64,000 nt of DNA from Petunia secreta (lineage: Eukaryota; Streptophyta; Magnoliopsida; Solanales; Solanaceae), in NCBI GenBank assembly GCA_029990175.1, contig JARKIP010000005.1:47712001-47776000 (forward strand), given 5' to 3'. Numbering within the stretch: position 1 is the first letter of the stretch; the number at the start of each line of letters is the position of its first letter. Positions 1-11,623 of the stretch are shown here, one piece after another. The notes under the pieces are model-generated. The model made no database searches. It was not told the origin of the DNA and was given only the letters and a program-made list of their open reading frames with translations. The position numbers and the translations under genes were made by a program.

Positions 1-1018
1 TGGAAAAGGTGAAGGGTGATAGGAAAAGGGAGAATAAAAATGACTAAGACTTGCTTTTTTGTGAGCAGAATGATCAACGTGTGGCATAAGCTTTTGAAAA
101 CAATGTAGTAGAGAATATGAATAGATGTGTTGTTGTGGGTTGATAACCCATTAGACACTTTAGATGGAAGTTGCTAATGAACTTTTGACATGCCAAGGAT
201 GTATAGTCTTTATATAATACATAAAGGATAACCATGCGTTATGTGTCGTCCCATCTATCAAGCGATCATTTCTGCTTCAAATTGGGATTTTAATGCCTCT
301 TCAGTTACCATTTAAGCCTTTGAATAGCATTGAATGCATAATAATTCTAATCTTTTGGGAATAGCCGGTCGTTTCTGATTCAATTTGGGCTTTCAATGCC
401 TCGTAGATTACCTTCGTGCCTTTGAATGGCATGAACACAAAATAATTCTGACATTTTATTAATAAACAATTATTCCTGATTCAATTTGGGCTTCTGACGC
501 CTCTTAGATAACCTTTGTGCCTTTGAATGGCATTGAATACAGAATAATGCCAACTGTTTATGAATAAACAATTATTTTTGATTCATTTTGGGCTTTTAAT
601 GCCCACTGGGTAACCTTTGTGCCTTTAAATAGCACTGAATGCAGAACAATGCCAATAAACAGTTCACATTTGCATGTTCAATCCCTTAAGCAAATGCAAA
701 TAAATCATGTTCAACGTTCCTTGGGGTCAAAAACTCGTTCAGATTGTTCGAAGAAGTTGGCCTATTGGACTTGAGAACAATTTGACTAATGATATGTCAT
801 GATGCATGATTTCTAGCACTGCTACTAAGGAATGGAGTTAGCTAGACCGAGTTTTATTATCCTCCCAAGCGGACGGCTCGGAAGCAGGAATGTCGCGGAC
901 CAAATGCATGTAAATGCATGATTTCTAATGCACATTTTGCACAAATAGTCAAATTACACCCTTATGTTGAATTATAGCCAATTTTTTAGAAAAAAAGGGA
1001 CAAAATTGGATGTCAACA
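1..1018 (-). mobile_element. Tat/Ogre-like element fragment: LTR start fused to 5' leader
   Basis: Read on the minus strand from 1,018, this begins TGTTGACATCC, almost the terminus of the large element at 16,100 (TGTTGACACCC). After about 110 bases it jumps to sequence matching 19,897-20,890 of that element, which is its leader beyond the PBS. Most of a ~3-kb LTR and the PBS are therefore missing. The left part runs off the window. It cuts off gypsy copy A on its right, so it inserted into that element or was joined to it later. Only one end is visible, so no target duplication can be tested. Confidence 0.8.
245..660 (-). repeat. Tandem array of ~101-bp leader units (4 copies)
   Basis: The landmark gcattgaatgc and its variants recur near 327, 429, 530 and 632, a period close to 101 bp. 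Each unit holds a version of 'cctttgaatggcattgaat' and 'gattcaatttgggctt'. It is the reverse complement of the array at 20,150-20,650, so the array is part of the Tat/Ogre-like leader and is shared by two separate copies. Confidence 0.85.
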
Positions 1019-1407
1019 AAATTGAGTGTGTAAAATAGTAGTTTTATTGATAATTAAGGGCGCAGGGCCTGAACTGTTGTGCGTGGAACCTGTAACATAG
1101 CTGATGAGCATGAAAATACAACGATCAAAATTAAAAGAAACTAGACTTAATTAACGTAAATATTGAGAAATAATTATACTTCCAAAGTCGAATATGGTCA
1201 CATCCTCTATATCTTCAAGATACTCTTCATGCTTAATTTTAAGACAGTCCAGAGGTATCCGACAGGGCTTCTTGTCGGAGGATGCTGAGCCTCAAGATGT
1301 GAACTATGGTCCGCTGACAATCTGATGGTATAATTCGCTACCAATAAAACAATAATGAACTGCATGCTTCCGCAGCTGTCTGCTTTCTGACTTGTCTTCG
1401 AGGATTA

Positions 1408-2450
1408 TTACCTTGAGTAATCGATCAGCGCGTGATGCTGCTCTGAAGTGGATCCTAAGTTTGGACCTTTGAGGTTCATCAGGTCCACGGGGGTTAGCTC
1501 AATAACTACCTTCTGGTCATCTGGATTAGCGCATGAATCCTCGAACCCTTCGTCCTTGTTTGAGCTTTCTTCCCGATAGAAAAACTCCGGCTCATTAAAG
1601 TTTTTCAAAAGCACTTTTATTTTCTCCTGCCGATCTGGCACACAGATCACTTCTATGGTAAAGACTTCATTCACTTGACTGACCACCAATTGGGAACTAC
1701 TGAAGAGACTGGCCTCCCTGGCCCCCAATATGTAGGCGAAGTCAAGAACTTGAATTATGGCCTCATATTCTGCTTCGATGCTTGGAATCTTCGCGACCTT
1801 GCAGAAGATCTTCCAGGTGGGTGTCTTGATCCATAGATCAAGGTTGGCTTCTTGTCCTTCAAGATCTACAACCATATGGATCCCCAGTGCCCGGGCTCGA
1901 TCATCTCTGCACTTCTGATTGATTCCTTCGCCTTTGGCTCTAATTGTTCACAAAGTCTGAGGTGAAACCTTCTAGAACCTGTGACTAGACGGCCGTTCGT
2001 GGTCGATAAATGATATCATATTTTCCCAGTTCCTCTGCCCATTTTTCCAAACATATTGAAAGCTCGGATTTGGATAATATGGTCTGTATTGGTACGGAGG
2101 AGACCACAATGACCATATGGCTGAGAAAATAAGAACGCAACTCCTAAGTTTCCATAACCACGACCGCGACGAACTGGACAGGCAAAGGCAGAAGCCTATC
2201 TGGACGTAAGAGACCTTTACTGGCATACATTACAGGAAACTGTCTCCCATCTTCTTCTCGTACGAGCACTGCATACCACGCCATTTTTTAAACTGAAACA
2301 TACAACAATAGTTGCTCTCCCATGATTGGCTCGATAATCATCGAAAGCTGCAAGAGTTGCACTTTTACCCATGCTAATACCAGATAGAAATGTATCATCA
2401 GCCACAAGGGTCTCTCGTGCTTTACCAGTACCTCGGTAAGCTGGTACCAA
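1408..2450 (-). pseudogene. gypsy RNase H (copy A), decayed
   Basis: The best preserved stretch, 1,408-1,875, carries the plant gypsy RNase H signature SIEAEYEAIIQVLDFAY, followed by LGA and SQLVVSQVNE. In active relatives this domain degrades the RNA strand of the RNA-DNA hybrid during reverse transcription. Further upstream (2,217-2,450) the RT/RNase H connection is in another frame. The N-terminal catalytic Asp region of RNase H seems to be missing, because sequence passes quickly from the LEGF-like linker to the EAEY motif. At the 3' side the frame continues into the start of integrase but breaks near 1,410. There is no intact start. Family assignment is secure; function is lost. Confidence 0.75.
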
Positions 2451-2516
2451 TTTTCTGCTACCTTATGAACTAATTGGCTGGCTCATCTTAGACAACCGCT
2501 TCTTTAGCTCACTGGC

Positions 2517-3049
2517 CTATATTCTGGCCTTACGCTCCATAAACTCATACCAGACGGATTCCTCGTTGATCATATTCACTTCGGCTATCGGCCCGGTGCT
2601 GAAGTTTTTATCGTATACGGGATAATTTCGAGGCGGAGACTGCTCACTTAGTAAGTCTTTCACCCCGTGCAAAATAGGGTATCTGAAGACATGGTGAAAT
2701 ATTGAGGGTACTCCCATTACACTGTGTATCCATGGCCATCCCAGGATAACATCATATGATTATTGCAAGTTAGCACCTGGAAAGAGGTTACGCTCGTCAC
2801 GCCCTGTATTTGAACCGGTGCTAGTTCTTCGATAGGTTCTCCACGAAGGCCACTGAAGTGCACTATCTTCGGAGGGCTTGGAGTCATCTGATGGCACTGA
2901 TCTATCTTATGCACCACATCCCCCTGGATAATGCTCACACTATTCCCTGGGTCAACCAAAGCTTGCTCGATCTGAAGATTGGACATTCTTATAGGGAGGA
3001 TGAGAGCGTCCTGACACCTTTCTTCTTCTTCCTCAATTTCCAGCATCAA
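2517..3049 (-). pseudogene. gypsy retropepsin-like protease (copy A), frameshifted
   Basis: The minus-strand frame holds IEQALVDPGNSVSII, the position of the catalytic Asp in plant gypsy proteases, where the usual form is D-S/T/G-G. The family C-terminal block ILGWPWIHS is read in another frame (near 2,757), so a frameshift separates the two halves; the second half continues at 2,517-2,717 with the HHVFRYPILHGVKDL block. It lies directly downstream of the gag zinc knuckle. It would cut the Gag-Pol polyprotein in an active element. The neighbouring RT domain that should follow is not present. Confidence 0.7.
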
Positions 3050-3059
3050 GGCCTTACAG

Positions 3060-4500
3060 TCGACCGTAGTGTGGTCGCTGCTGCAATGAAAATAACAATA
3101 GGGCGTTGAACTCCTTCTAGTTGCTCCTTTTATAGTGGGTGGCCACTATAAATTTGGGCCTAGTTTACCAAAGTGATGGGCAACTAGATCCACGGCGTTG
3201 ACTCGCAAACCAAAATCCTTGAAGCTGCTGGCTTCTACATGCTTTTCCTAGGATCCAGATCCACGGGTACTGTTCTACTTTCCCATTCCTGCTTGGTTAT
3301 GAGTCTTTCCTTTTACTCTCCTTCCATCCCCTTCACCTTACAGGGATGGACTGCCTGCTCGTTATCTTCGCTCATTTTCGGGATTTTGGGAGTGCTCTGG
3401 TTCCAGATGGAGCTTTTCAGGGTACCTCTGATGCAATGCACTCCACATTGACATGGGTGTTGAGTTAGACTCCACAGCAACTCCCTACTGGCCAACGACC
3501 CTTTTGAGTTCATGCTTTTACTAAATTTACCACAACAATATTGTCGGGGACTGGAGAAAGCTCCATGTGTTCTTTTTAAAACCTGCCTAGATAGTCCTTT
3601 AACTATTCATCGTCATGCTGACAAATCTTAAAGATGTCTTCCATGCGCTTCTCCCGTTTACGGGCACCAGAATGCGCTTTCTTGAACAAGTCGTGCATCT
3701 GAGTGAATGACTCGGTAGAACCCATCGGTAGCTAAGGGTACCAAGCAAGGGCACCTTTAGTCAAGGTTGAGCCAAACTTCTTTACTAAAGCAGATTGAAT
3801 TTATTTTTTGGAGATTTCGGTACTTTTAACGGCTGTATGGTATGCGGCAATATGCTCATCTGAATCTGTTCTCCCATCATACTTTAGATTATCCGGCAGA
3901 CGGAAGTGCTTTGATGAGGACCGGTGCATTGCTTGCCTTGTATAAGGGTTTGTAAAACTTTTTCTCATCTACGGTGGTAACTTGGGGTGGAGCACCCAGC
4001 ACATTACCAATCCGATCATGGATGGCCTCCATTTCCTTTAGATGTCTTGGATGATAGGTGTTCCTTTGAGGTCTTGATTATTGACTGTTAACAAGCCTCT
4101 AAGGGTGGCGTCCATGTTGAGCCTACGATTAGGAACGTATGCCGGTGAATTGTTCACTGGCGCTGGTACTCGCTGGGATGCTGGCCTCTGAGACGATCCA
4201 GCGAATATCGCTCCTAACTTTTGGGTCATGCCTCAACCATGTTGATCGAGTTCTGCTCTGCCCGCTCTGACACGGTTTTGAGGAGATTAACAAGGAAACC
4301 TCTAAACTCATAATTACCTTCAAGTGGTCGATAGCCTTCGCCATCGCTGGCTACATCGATTGGCTCCTAGGAAGGATCTTTTGGCTGTGTGCTGGCATCA
4401 CTGGGATCCTTTGGCTATTTGTTGTGATCACTAGGATCCTATGCGACTCGTCTACTACGTCGATAGTGTTCGTTTGAATGTTGTTGCTGTCATCCGACAT
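3060..4500 (-). pseudogene. gypsy gag (copy A), decayed
   Basis: The likely start is the ATG at 4,500 (MSDDSNNIQ), shortly after the PBS, matching the start in copies B and C. Pieces in different frames match the capsid region of copy B, and 3,313-3,513 matches the basic C-terminal part (LTQHPCQCGVHCI). A nucleocapsid knuckle of the plant gypsy type, C-x2-H-x4-H-x4-C, is readable near 3,054-3,095. Several stops and at least two frameshifts break it. Gag would form the virus-like particle and package the element's RNA. Confidence 0.7.
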
Positions 4501-4561
4501 GACTGCGCCTTTTCTTTCATAAAATACCTACAATTGCTTGAGCCCCATGGTGGCACTAAAC

Positions 4562-5045
4562 TTTTTATGCCTAAAATTGGACGTGTAGGTTAAACAATTA
4601 AATTTATAAGAGGGTCACAAGTAATACAGTGTAAACGAAGGAAAATATAAATAAATAGAGAGAAAAATAATGAACAAGAAAGTAAGTAGTATTATTCCTT
4701 GAGAATAGCTGGATTTAGTATGAATCGCTTGATTGTACAATACAATATAAGGAGTGCTATTTATAGTAGAGATTTACCCAGTCCTAATTATGGTAAAATA
4801 CAAAGACTAATAAGGCTATGGGTTTATAAACTGAAGGCGGTGGTATATACAAAACCCTAAATAGAAGATTGTAAACCCTAAGGCGGCGGGATGATGCCTT
4901 GCATCCTACGCACGTACCGCTTGAACAGTCGTACATCGTGGAGCATGCGTGTATCCTCTGTGCCCGGTGACTTGTAGGATTAGTCTAGTCTCACTAGCTG
5001 AACTCGTATCCCCGTAATAGTAGGTGGCATATTTTTAGCCACTCA
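4562..5045 (-). repeat. 5' LTR of gypsy copy A
   Basis: This 484-bp block aligns with the LTRs at 41,041-41,524 and 46,758-47,242. On the minus strand it starts TGAGTGGC and ends next to a decayed PBS (TGGCGCC-type, here read from 4,543-4,560). A minus-strand TATA box CTATAAATA is at 4,758-4,766, marking the likely U3/R promoter. The terminal CA at the left end is mutated. Confidence 0.8.
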
Positions 5046-5141
5046 ATACTCTCATTTTTTAGCCTATTATTCAAGTTTGTCTAAATTTTTATTAATTAAA
5101 TTAGATGGACAACTTTGCAAAAGACAATGACAAACTATATA

Positions 5142-5290
5142 ACTTGCATTGTATGACCTGTTTTTCACATCATTTTTTAGATTTATCTCATTTTTTAACA
5201 AAGTTAAATACTTTTTCAAATCTCATTATTGTTAAAAAAAATGAAATAAATCTAAAAAATAAAGTGAAAAACAGCTCATACTGTGCAAGT
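5142..5290. mobile_element. Foldback MITE, copy A
   Basis: The left half (acttgcattgtatgacctg onward) and the right half (its reverse complement ending gcaagt) form an inverted repeat of about 65 bp per arm with a short loop, 149 bp in all. A transcript would fold into a long hairpin. It is flanked by TA-rich sequence, and a (TA)n(CA)n microsatellite begins at its right edge. The same element is at 47,347 and 58,157. The terminal motif does not match Stowaway (CTCCCTCC) or a Tourist consensus I know, so the family is left open. Confidence 0.7.
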
Positions 5291-5292
5291 TT

Positions 5293-5310
5293 TATATATA
5301 TATATATATA

Positions 5311-5360
<50 letters not shown>
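5293..5360. repeat. (TA)n(CA)n microsatellite
   Basis: About eight TA units are followed by about 25 CA units, adjoining the MITE. The same position carries shorter TA/CA runs in copies B (47,480-47,518) and C (58,303-58,325), so the repeat length changed after duplication. Confidence 0.95.
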
Positions 5361-5364
<4 letters not shown>

Positions 5365-8213
5365 TGGCTAATATCTAATAAGTCATGCAAATATGTTAAC
5401 TTTAGTGAATCACACGGCAGCTACTGCAGCAGAAACATACCATACTAAACATGAGAATAAGTAGAAAAGCTATAGCTCCTTTGAGCCTTCAACGGGAAAA
5501 ATTTATACAAGAAACAACGCTAAACATTACAAGGTTTCCAAAGTTACCTATTGAGTAGAATTTCCAAGCTGAAAACAACAATGCAATCACTTGTTTTTTA
5601 CCAAACCAAATAGCAATGAAAGCAGCAGAAAACCAGCAAGAGAAAACAGCCACAACAGCAGCACAGCAGACCCTCAAGAGTCTCCATTTTATCTTAAACT
5701 TAAACACTAATGACTCTCTATTATCTCTCTTCTTTCTCTCTATTTTCCTTGTGTTTTTCTCTACATTATTCAACTATTTTTCTCACCATTTTTCCCAGAT
5801 CTGTTTTTCTGTCGCCTCCTATCTGTTCTCTCAAAAACAATTTCAGACCTGTCTATGTATTCTCTCTAATATTCAGCTTGTGGTTCCTCCCCCTTTAATG
5901 TAATGTAGACTTCTATTTGTAGAAAGAAAATGGAGGGGGTAGTTGGGGTGAGGTAACCCTCAGTCACTAGCCCATACCCCTACTCATGACTATACCCGTA
6001 AGTCACAATTTTTTAGGTGCCTTGGACGGTGGACTGCCATGCTAAAACTCTCCAAAATGCTGAAATGTAGGTTGTCACTGGGCTAAAATGGTTATTGGGA
6101 TTGGACTAGCCTAAAATATAGCCCAATACCCACAACACTTTGTCTAATAGATCTGAAAATAATTGAATCTAACACTAAGATAGCCCATAAAAATTTAGAT
6201 TTGCTATTGGACCTTTATCAAAGTCCCATCGTTGACTTGGGTCCAAAAGAACATTTAAAACTTAATCAAAAACTCAGGAGAATCAAAATTCTGGCTAACC
6301 TTTAACCAAACTAACTTGATGCTTTCAAGTTTCAAGACAAGCAAGATTAATACCATGCTTAAGCATACCCATTTACCCGACTAAACTAAACTATTTACGT
6401 ATTTCACTTGATACATCTTAAACTACAACAAGTTAACAACGGACTTGAACCCAAACTCCTCTTAAACTAAAACAGAACAAAATACAGATTCGTGCTTAAG
6501 ACACTTGAACCAACAAAAACCAAGCTCCATGACCTGCACATTTAGCATTTGAACGAACTACAGGCTCATGAAACTACTTCATACATACAGACAACAAATC
6601 ATGCTTGAATAACTAAAGATAATGGGGAAGTTCGTATCAAATGCAAGCGTAAAGACTAGTAGAAAACCAGTTAAACAAGATTAAGACACTCAAACCTGCT
6701 AAATGAAAACTTACCATTTAAAACAAACCAAATAAAACTGGATTTAGACACTCAAACCTGCTAAACACAGTCGCAAGACTTACATTTAACTACGAACGTT
6801 TGACGAAAAATAAAGACTTACTCTTAATGAACTATACACAACTGCTACATGCTAGAGTAATACATTTTCATGATTAAACAATCTTCATGCAACCAAGGAT
6901 ACAAGGAATAAAGAGAAAGAACATGAACGTAGGATTTCAACACTAACTCGCCATTGCCAACAACCAAAACAGAACCTTCACCTCAAGAAATGCATCATCA
7001 TTGCCTCGCCTCGCTACTTGCTAATACTATCAATTAGGATTATAACTAATGATCTAACAGCTAGTAAACGGGCACACATACATACATCATCCCACACATT
7101 AATAAAATTAGATGAATTCATGCTAAATACAAGCTTTAGGCAAAATTGCTTGAAAAAAGATCAAACTTCATTCCTTTGATTTGTGAACAAAAACAAGAAC
7201 AGGCGGCAATAATACATCATTTTTCTTAAAATTCTAAAGTTATACTAACAACTAACATAACTTAAGCAAACCAGAGATGGAAACACAAGAAACTGGAATG
7301 CCTTTCTAAACCGTCATCGTCATATACGCAACCACATACCATTATCAATTCCTCAACAAGTCTACCATTGCTTCTTCATTGCAACAAAAGTAACCAAACA
7401 GCATCAAAAAATGCCCCCAAATCATCACCATCAATGCTGATACATCTCCACCGTATCACCCTCATCACCGCCATAGTTTCAAACAAAATGATCTCCCAAA
7501 TTCCACACACACCACCAGAAGAAAATAAAGAAAAAAGAAATAAAGTAATTATCCTAACTTAAAAAAGAAGAAAATGAGCAAGAAAAAGAAAAAAAGAATG
7601 GGGGATATGTGAAACGGTGTACAAGAGGTAATAGAGAAAGGTGAGGGGAAGATAAAACCAAGAGACTTACCCAAAAATGCAAAACATCACTGGAGTTATG
7701 TTTTGGCCGAATCTTTGAAGCCTGATCTACAAAAATCGGCTATGAGTTTATGAAAATAATGGTGGAGTGAGATAGAAGGCGTCGAGAGCTTTCCAAAAAG
7801 GTATAATATATATTTTTTGGCCACCAGAAGGCAGCGGTCCGGCGGCGTTTCGGCAGAGGAGCAGTGGAAAGGGGCGGTTTCCGGTGGCCCGGACATATTG
7901 GGTCAAATTTCCCTTCTACCAAATCAATCTTACTAGCCCACTTTAAAAACTATCTCAACTTAACAATTAACTACATAATTAACAAGAAGAACACACAATA
8001 AACATTTCAACTAGCACAAAAAGGTCAACTAATCATCACATACAAATACAATTTTCTTTGTGGTACAATTACTCGATATTTTTCCTACCAAATAATTAGA
8101 CAAGATTCTAAAAGAGATGTGAAAAATAGATGACTAATATGCAAAATTCTAACGAAATTAGCGCGGCTATTTTTTAAAAAATTATTTAAAATTGTGCCAA
8201 AATTAGATGATTA
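5361..8213. other. Unclassified non-coding block, copy A
   Basis: No convincing coding region is seen. The short open frames at 5,489-5,773 (minus) and 7,368-7,562 (plus) recur in copies B and C, but the minus ones lack an ATG in any copy. On the minus strand the block has features of an LTR or leader: a Gly/Ala-rich GC patch near 7,830-7,890 and, further on, an AATAAA-like site near 5,500 after a long T-rich tract. It could be a solo or truncated LTR of an unrecognised element. It aligns nearly end to end with 47,519-50,494 and 58,326-61,301; copy A lacks a ~110-bp piece (around 49,415-49,525) found in B and C. Confidence 0.5.
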
Positions 8214-8811
8214 CAATCATCACACTAGCATGTGGAGTGGTTCAATGAACCCTATAATGGGTGATTTAGCCACTCATAGTCATGTTCTCTCTTCCTTCCC
8301 CGCTTTTGATGTAGACTATAGGCCAAAAGTTATGTTCTGGGGCGTGTTGGATGCCTTTTATAATGTTACCATAGACCCACACAAGTCGGGAATCTAAAAT
8401 AAACTCGAAATCAAAACGTCAAGAAATTAAGCCTACCGTGTGAGTCGGCGCGTTGCGTGGGAGCAGTAGGGCTTTCTACTCAGGATCGCCAAAATTCCAA
8501 CTCTTTCTAAATCGACTGTGCCGCGTCTCGTGCAGCGCGGCGCGACAAGCATAATTTGTTGCTCTTCCACTTTTCTCATTATTTTTCATCCACGCCTTGA
8601 TTTCTGGTTAAGTCTCGGGCTTCTACTTAGATTTAAAAATCCTTGATATTAAATCTTGCTCAACAAATGTCTTATATTATCAATATAATTTCTACAACAT
8701 GAAACACACCAAATAATAGAAATTCTGTTTAATGTACTAAATAATATCACAAATCGAAGCATGAAAGGAGGTGAACGTATAGGAAATATAGCAATATCTA
8801 GTCTCGTAACA
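8214..8811 (-). repeat. 3' LTR of Athila-like copy A (truncated)
   Basis: The minus strand starts TGTTACGAGAC and aligns with 12,225-12,909. Shared blocks include 'catgtggagtg', 'ggcgtgttggatgcctttta', 'ggcgcgttgcgtggg' and 'tcacaaatcgaagcatga'. The part matching 11,624-12,220 of the 5' LTR is absent. Confidence 0.8.
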
Positions 8812-10936
8812 ACACGCCACACTTAAACCTTTGCCTGTCCTCGAGCAACCTATACCTTGAACACAATATGCACCAAAACAACTCACTACAATGACCTTGG
8901 TTTATACAGGAACTTAACAAGTTGCATATGCATTAGTCATGCCTTATTCACACAAAATTCCTACCAAGAATATTTAAAAACAATCAAGTGCATCAAATCA
9001 ACCTCCAAATTCCACATCAACTATAGACTCACCCGATATGTCATGCAAGTACTCACTTTATTTAAGAGACTAATAAATAAATCATGTGCCCTGTCTCGTA
9101 AATCACGTGCCCTCACAATCAATTCAAAGTTCAACAAAGGAATTCACATAAGAGAATGAATCATGAACAAACGTTCACATAAAGATGAAATATTCACTCT
9201 CCGAAAAGAACTCACATGCAACAGAAGACGCACCATAAGCTTTCCCTTAGTGTCGGACTCAAATAATGTGCATCTACTCAGCTAAGATCAATTAGGACTA
9301 CTTTTAATTGTAATGTAGGCAATGAGACAGGTAGGACATATTTAGGTAAAAGTGACTAACCACCCCAAGAAATTTAATACACCACAACTAATTCAAATAT
9401 TTTTCCTCCCAACCAATCTTTCATTTACCATCAGAGAGTCAATTTTTACCAACGTTCTTCTTCAAGCAAATATAGGAGCTAATGATAGGGACTACTCTTT
9501 ATTTCTTTCTATCGTTCAAACACAATTTTTTTTCAACCCTTATTTTAATTATTGCACAATATTCTAAGGTTTTATTTTTTTTCTTTTTTCTTAGTAAATC
9601 CTTCCAACAGCATCCTCCTAAAGCACCCTTTGCCTTCCTATAACAACCACAACTTTCCTACTTTTTAACTGGCTATTTAGGCTCATAATATCACAAGTAA
9701 AATTCACAAATATTTAGCACATGAAACTTGAATACCAATGGCTACCAAATAAAATGCTACAAGTTCAAAAGGGTTAACTACGGTAAAAAATTTCACTGGT
9801 GAACATCTAACTATGAGGCTTCAAAAAAATTGGCTATGAATAGAATGCCTATATCACTTCCTAACCGAGTAAATTTCTCATCTCGTTTTTCACACCAGAA
9901 AATTTTTAGACATAAGTATTAAACATGGAGAAAACAAAATTCTCACTCACACATGACATATAACCTACTCAAAATGGCTCAATTTATGCTCTAAAACAAA
10001 GCAAACACAAGCAAACTCTCAAGAAAATCTAGGGACAACATCGTGATCATTGGCTTCAAATAATGCACCCAACATTTCTCAAAGTAAAATAAATCGTGAC
10101 TGAATATATGCATGAAGTTCACATATCCCAAATAAAGTATGTATATAGAACTGGTCACATCATGGAGTCAAGGCTCTCCCATCCATTTACTACGCTCTAA
10201 TCCTAAAAAAAATACCTATATCTGGTTCAAACTACTTCCTTTGAAAAAGAACCGATGCACAATGAAAAACCAAAGGAGATTATTAGCACAAATAGAAAGA
10301 CTCCCACCACATACTTAAAATCATGCATTACCCTCAATGCATTAAATATAAAATAAAAGGGTGATAGAGAAACTCCCTGGGGCTCTAAGTGGGGCTCTAA
10401 GTCTGAAGAACATCCTTGTGATCTTCCTTAGGCCATGAGGTACTTAGACTTCCCCCAAGCAGGACATCCTCATCAAATCATATGAGGTTGCAAGCACCCC
10501 ACACTTAGACTTCAAACCAGTCGAAACTTGCAAAACAAAGAAACTCACCTAGTCATATCCCACAAAACATAGCCTTTTTTTGTATTTTTGATTTTTCATT
10601 TTTTTAAACTTGTATACAATTAAAATTACGGGTTGCCTCCTGAGAAACGCCTTATTCGTGGCACGACTTCACTTAGTATCAACACTTTTTCCTCCAACTC
10701 GAGCTTATGTATTGCCTCCCCAATTGTAATTCAACTCCCCAGTTATGCTCTTGAGGTGGCACAAGTTCTTGCATGCCAAAAATTAAGCATCTCCTTTTGC
10801 GCGTAGCAGCTAACGCAGGAATATCTTCAAAGTGTCAGCTATGCTCTTGACCAAGCACAAAATTTTCCATTTTGTAGTCCTTGGCCTTCATATGAGGATT
10901 GTCAGTTTTCATAGACAGTATTGAAAATTTCATAAT
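8812..10936 (-). other. Athila-like interior, non-coding part
   Basis: AT-rich interior between the 3' LTR and the small ORF. It has many stops in all frames. It is well conserved with 51,157-53,040 and partly with 61,721-62,520. I see no retroviral domain, tRNA or host gene in it. Confidence 0.6.
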
Positions 10937-11500
10937 TTAAGCATCATATTCCTCATTCTTCAACTCTTCCACTGGCTCTAAAAGATCAATTTCCATGTCT
11001 CCCTCTAAAACTAATGTTGAAAAGTGTCTAGAGTGTCGTGTAACCTGCTCACACTTCACTATATTGACATCCCCTTTCTGGCACGACTTAGAGTCAACTA
11101 GAATTTCAGATTCATTTTTTTTGTCCGACTTTAGTACCACATCTTCATCATTGGCAGCTTCCCACACCATATGCCTAGATGGTTGGCTTTCAACCCTTAT
11201 CTTCAACTATAGCCATGATTTCTTCTTCTAATTTCATGTCTTCTTGGCTAGGTTGTTAAATTCCCAATAATGCAGCCAACTGATTCATTTGAGCTTCCAA
11301 GCGGCATAGTTGTGCTCTACGTTTATCCCAAATCTTTATCAGTTCAACGTCATATTGTCTCTCAGCATCCTCCACTTTATTGCACCTACTATTATCACAA
11401 GAGAAAGAAGAACCATCATAATAGGGAATCGGTAAGAATAAGACGTATTAGCACAATCATAATAACGATCATCTAGCCACATGATATTTCCCGATGCCAT
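10937..11500 (-). pseudogene. Small ORF of the Athila-like element (copy A)
   Basis: On the minus strand a start at 11,500 (MASGNIMWLDDRYYD) lies just downstream of the PBS. The frame then shifts once and stops near 11,260, and continues in an open stretch at 10,937-11,206 (VDSKSCQKGD, HSRHFSTLVLEGDMEIDL). A Leu/Gln-rich segment (RAQLCRLEAQMNQLAALLG) could form a short coiled coil. Copy C has the same ORF at 62,525-63,175 with different breaks. The position suits a reduced gag, but no capsid or knuckle motif is visible, so I give no function. Confidence 0.5.
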
Positions 11501-11600
11501 ATATTTTTTTTATTTAATATAAACAAAATAAATATGTACAGAAGCAAAGATAATTGAACTAACAACTCAGCTATCTTAACAAGCTAGAAATACACCATAT

Positions 11601-11620
11601 TTCCCGGCAACGACACCAAA
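11601..11620 (-). other. Primer-binding site, Athila-like copy A
   Basis: The minus strand reads TGGTGTCGTTGCCGGGA three bases inside the LTR end. Athila-lineage elements use TGGCGCCGTTGCCGGGGA, which pairs with a tRNA-Asp 3' end; here the C-to-T and terminal changes suggest decay. Confidence 0.75.
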
Positions 11621-11623
11621 ATT

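Larger units (their letters stand above)
1019..5045 (-). mobile_element. Ty3/gypsy element copy A, RT-less, 3' part lost
   Basis: Minus-strand order from right to left is 5' LTR (4,562-5,045), decayed PBS, gag, aspartic protease, RNase H and then truncation at 1,018 by the Ogre-like fragment. It is homologous to copy B (41,041-47,242) and copy C (53,041-58,052) but more diverged from both than they are from each other. Reverse transcriptase is absent, as in the other copies, so the deletion is ancestral. The right flank after 5,045 (atact, then ctcattttttagcc) matches the flank of copies B and C, so all three descend from one insertion followed by segmental duplication. Confidence 0.85.

Noticed and set aside
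5489..5773. Basic, hydrophobic minus-strand ORF repeated at 47,703-47,933 and 58,514-58,741
   Set aside because: The frame has no ATG in any copy and its C-terminus differs by frameshift. Repetition is explained by segmental duplication, not selection.
7368..7562. Short plus-strand ORF repeated at 49,643 and 60,451
   Set aside because: Starts with a non-ATG codon, no motif, and conservation equals that of the surrounding non-coding block.
8812..10936. Athila-like interior as a possible long non-coding RNA gene or host gene fragment
   Set aside because: It is bounded by the element's own LTR and ORF and repeated in all copies; no splice pattern or codon bias is visible.
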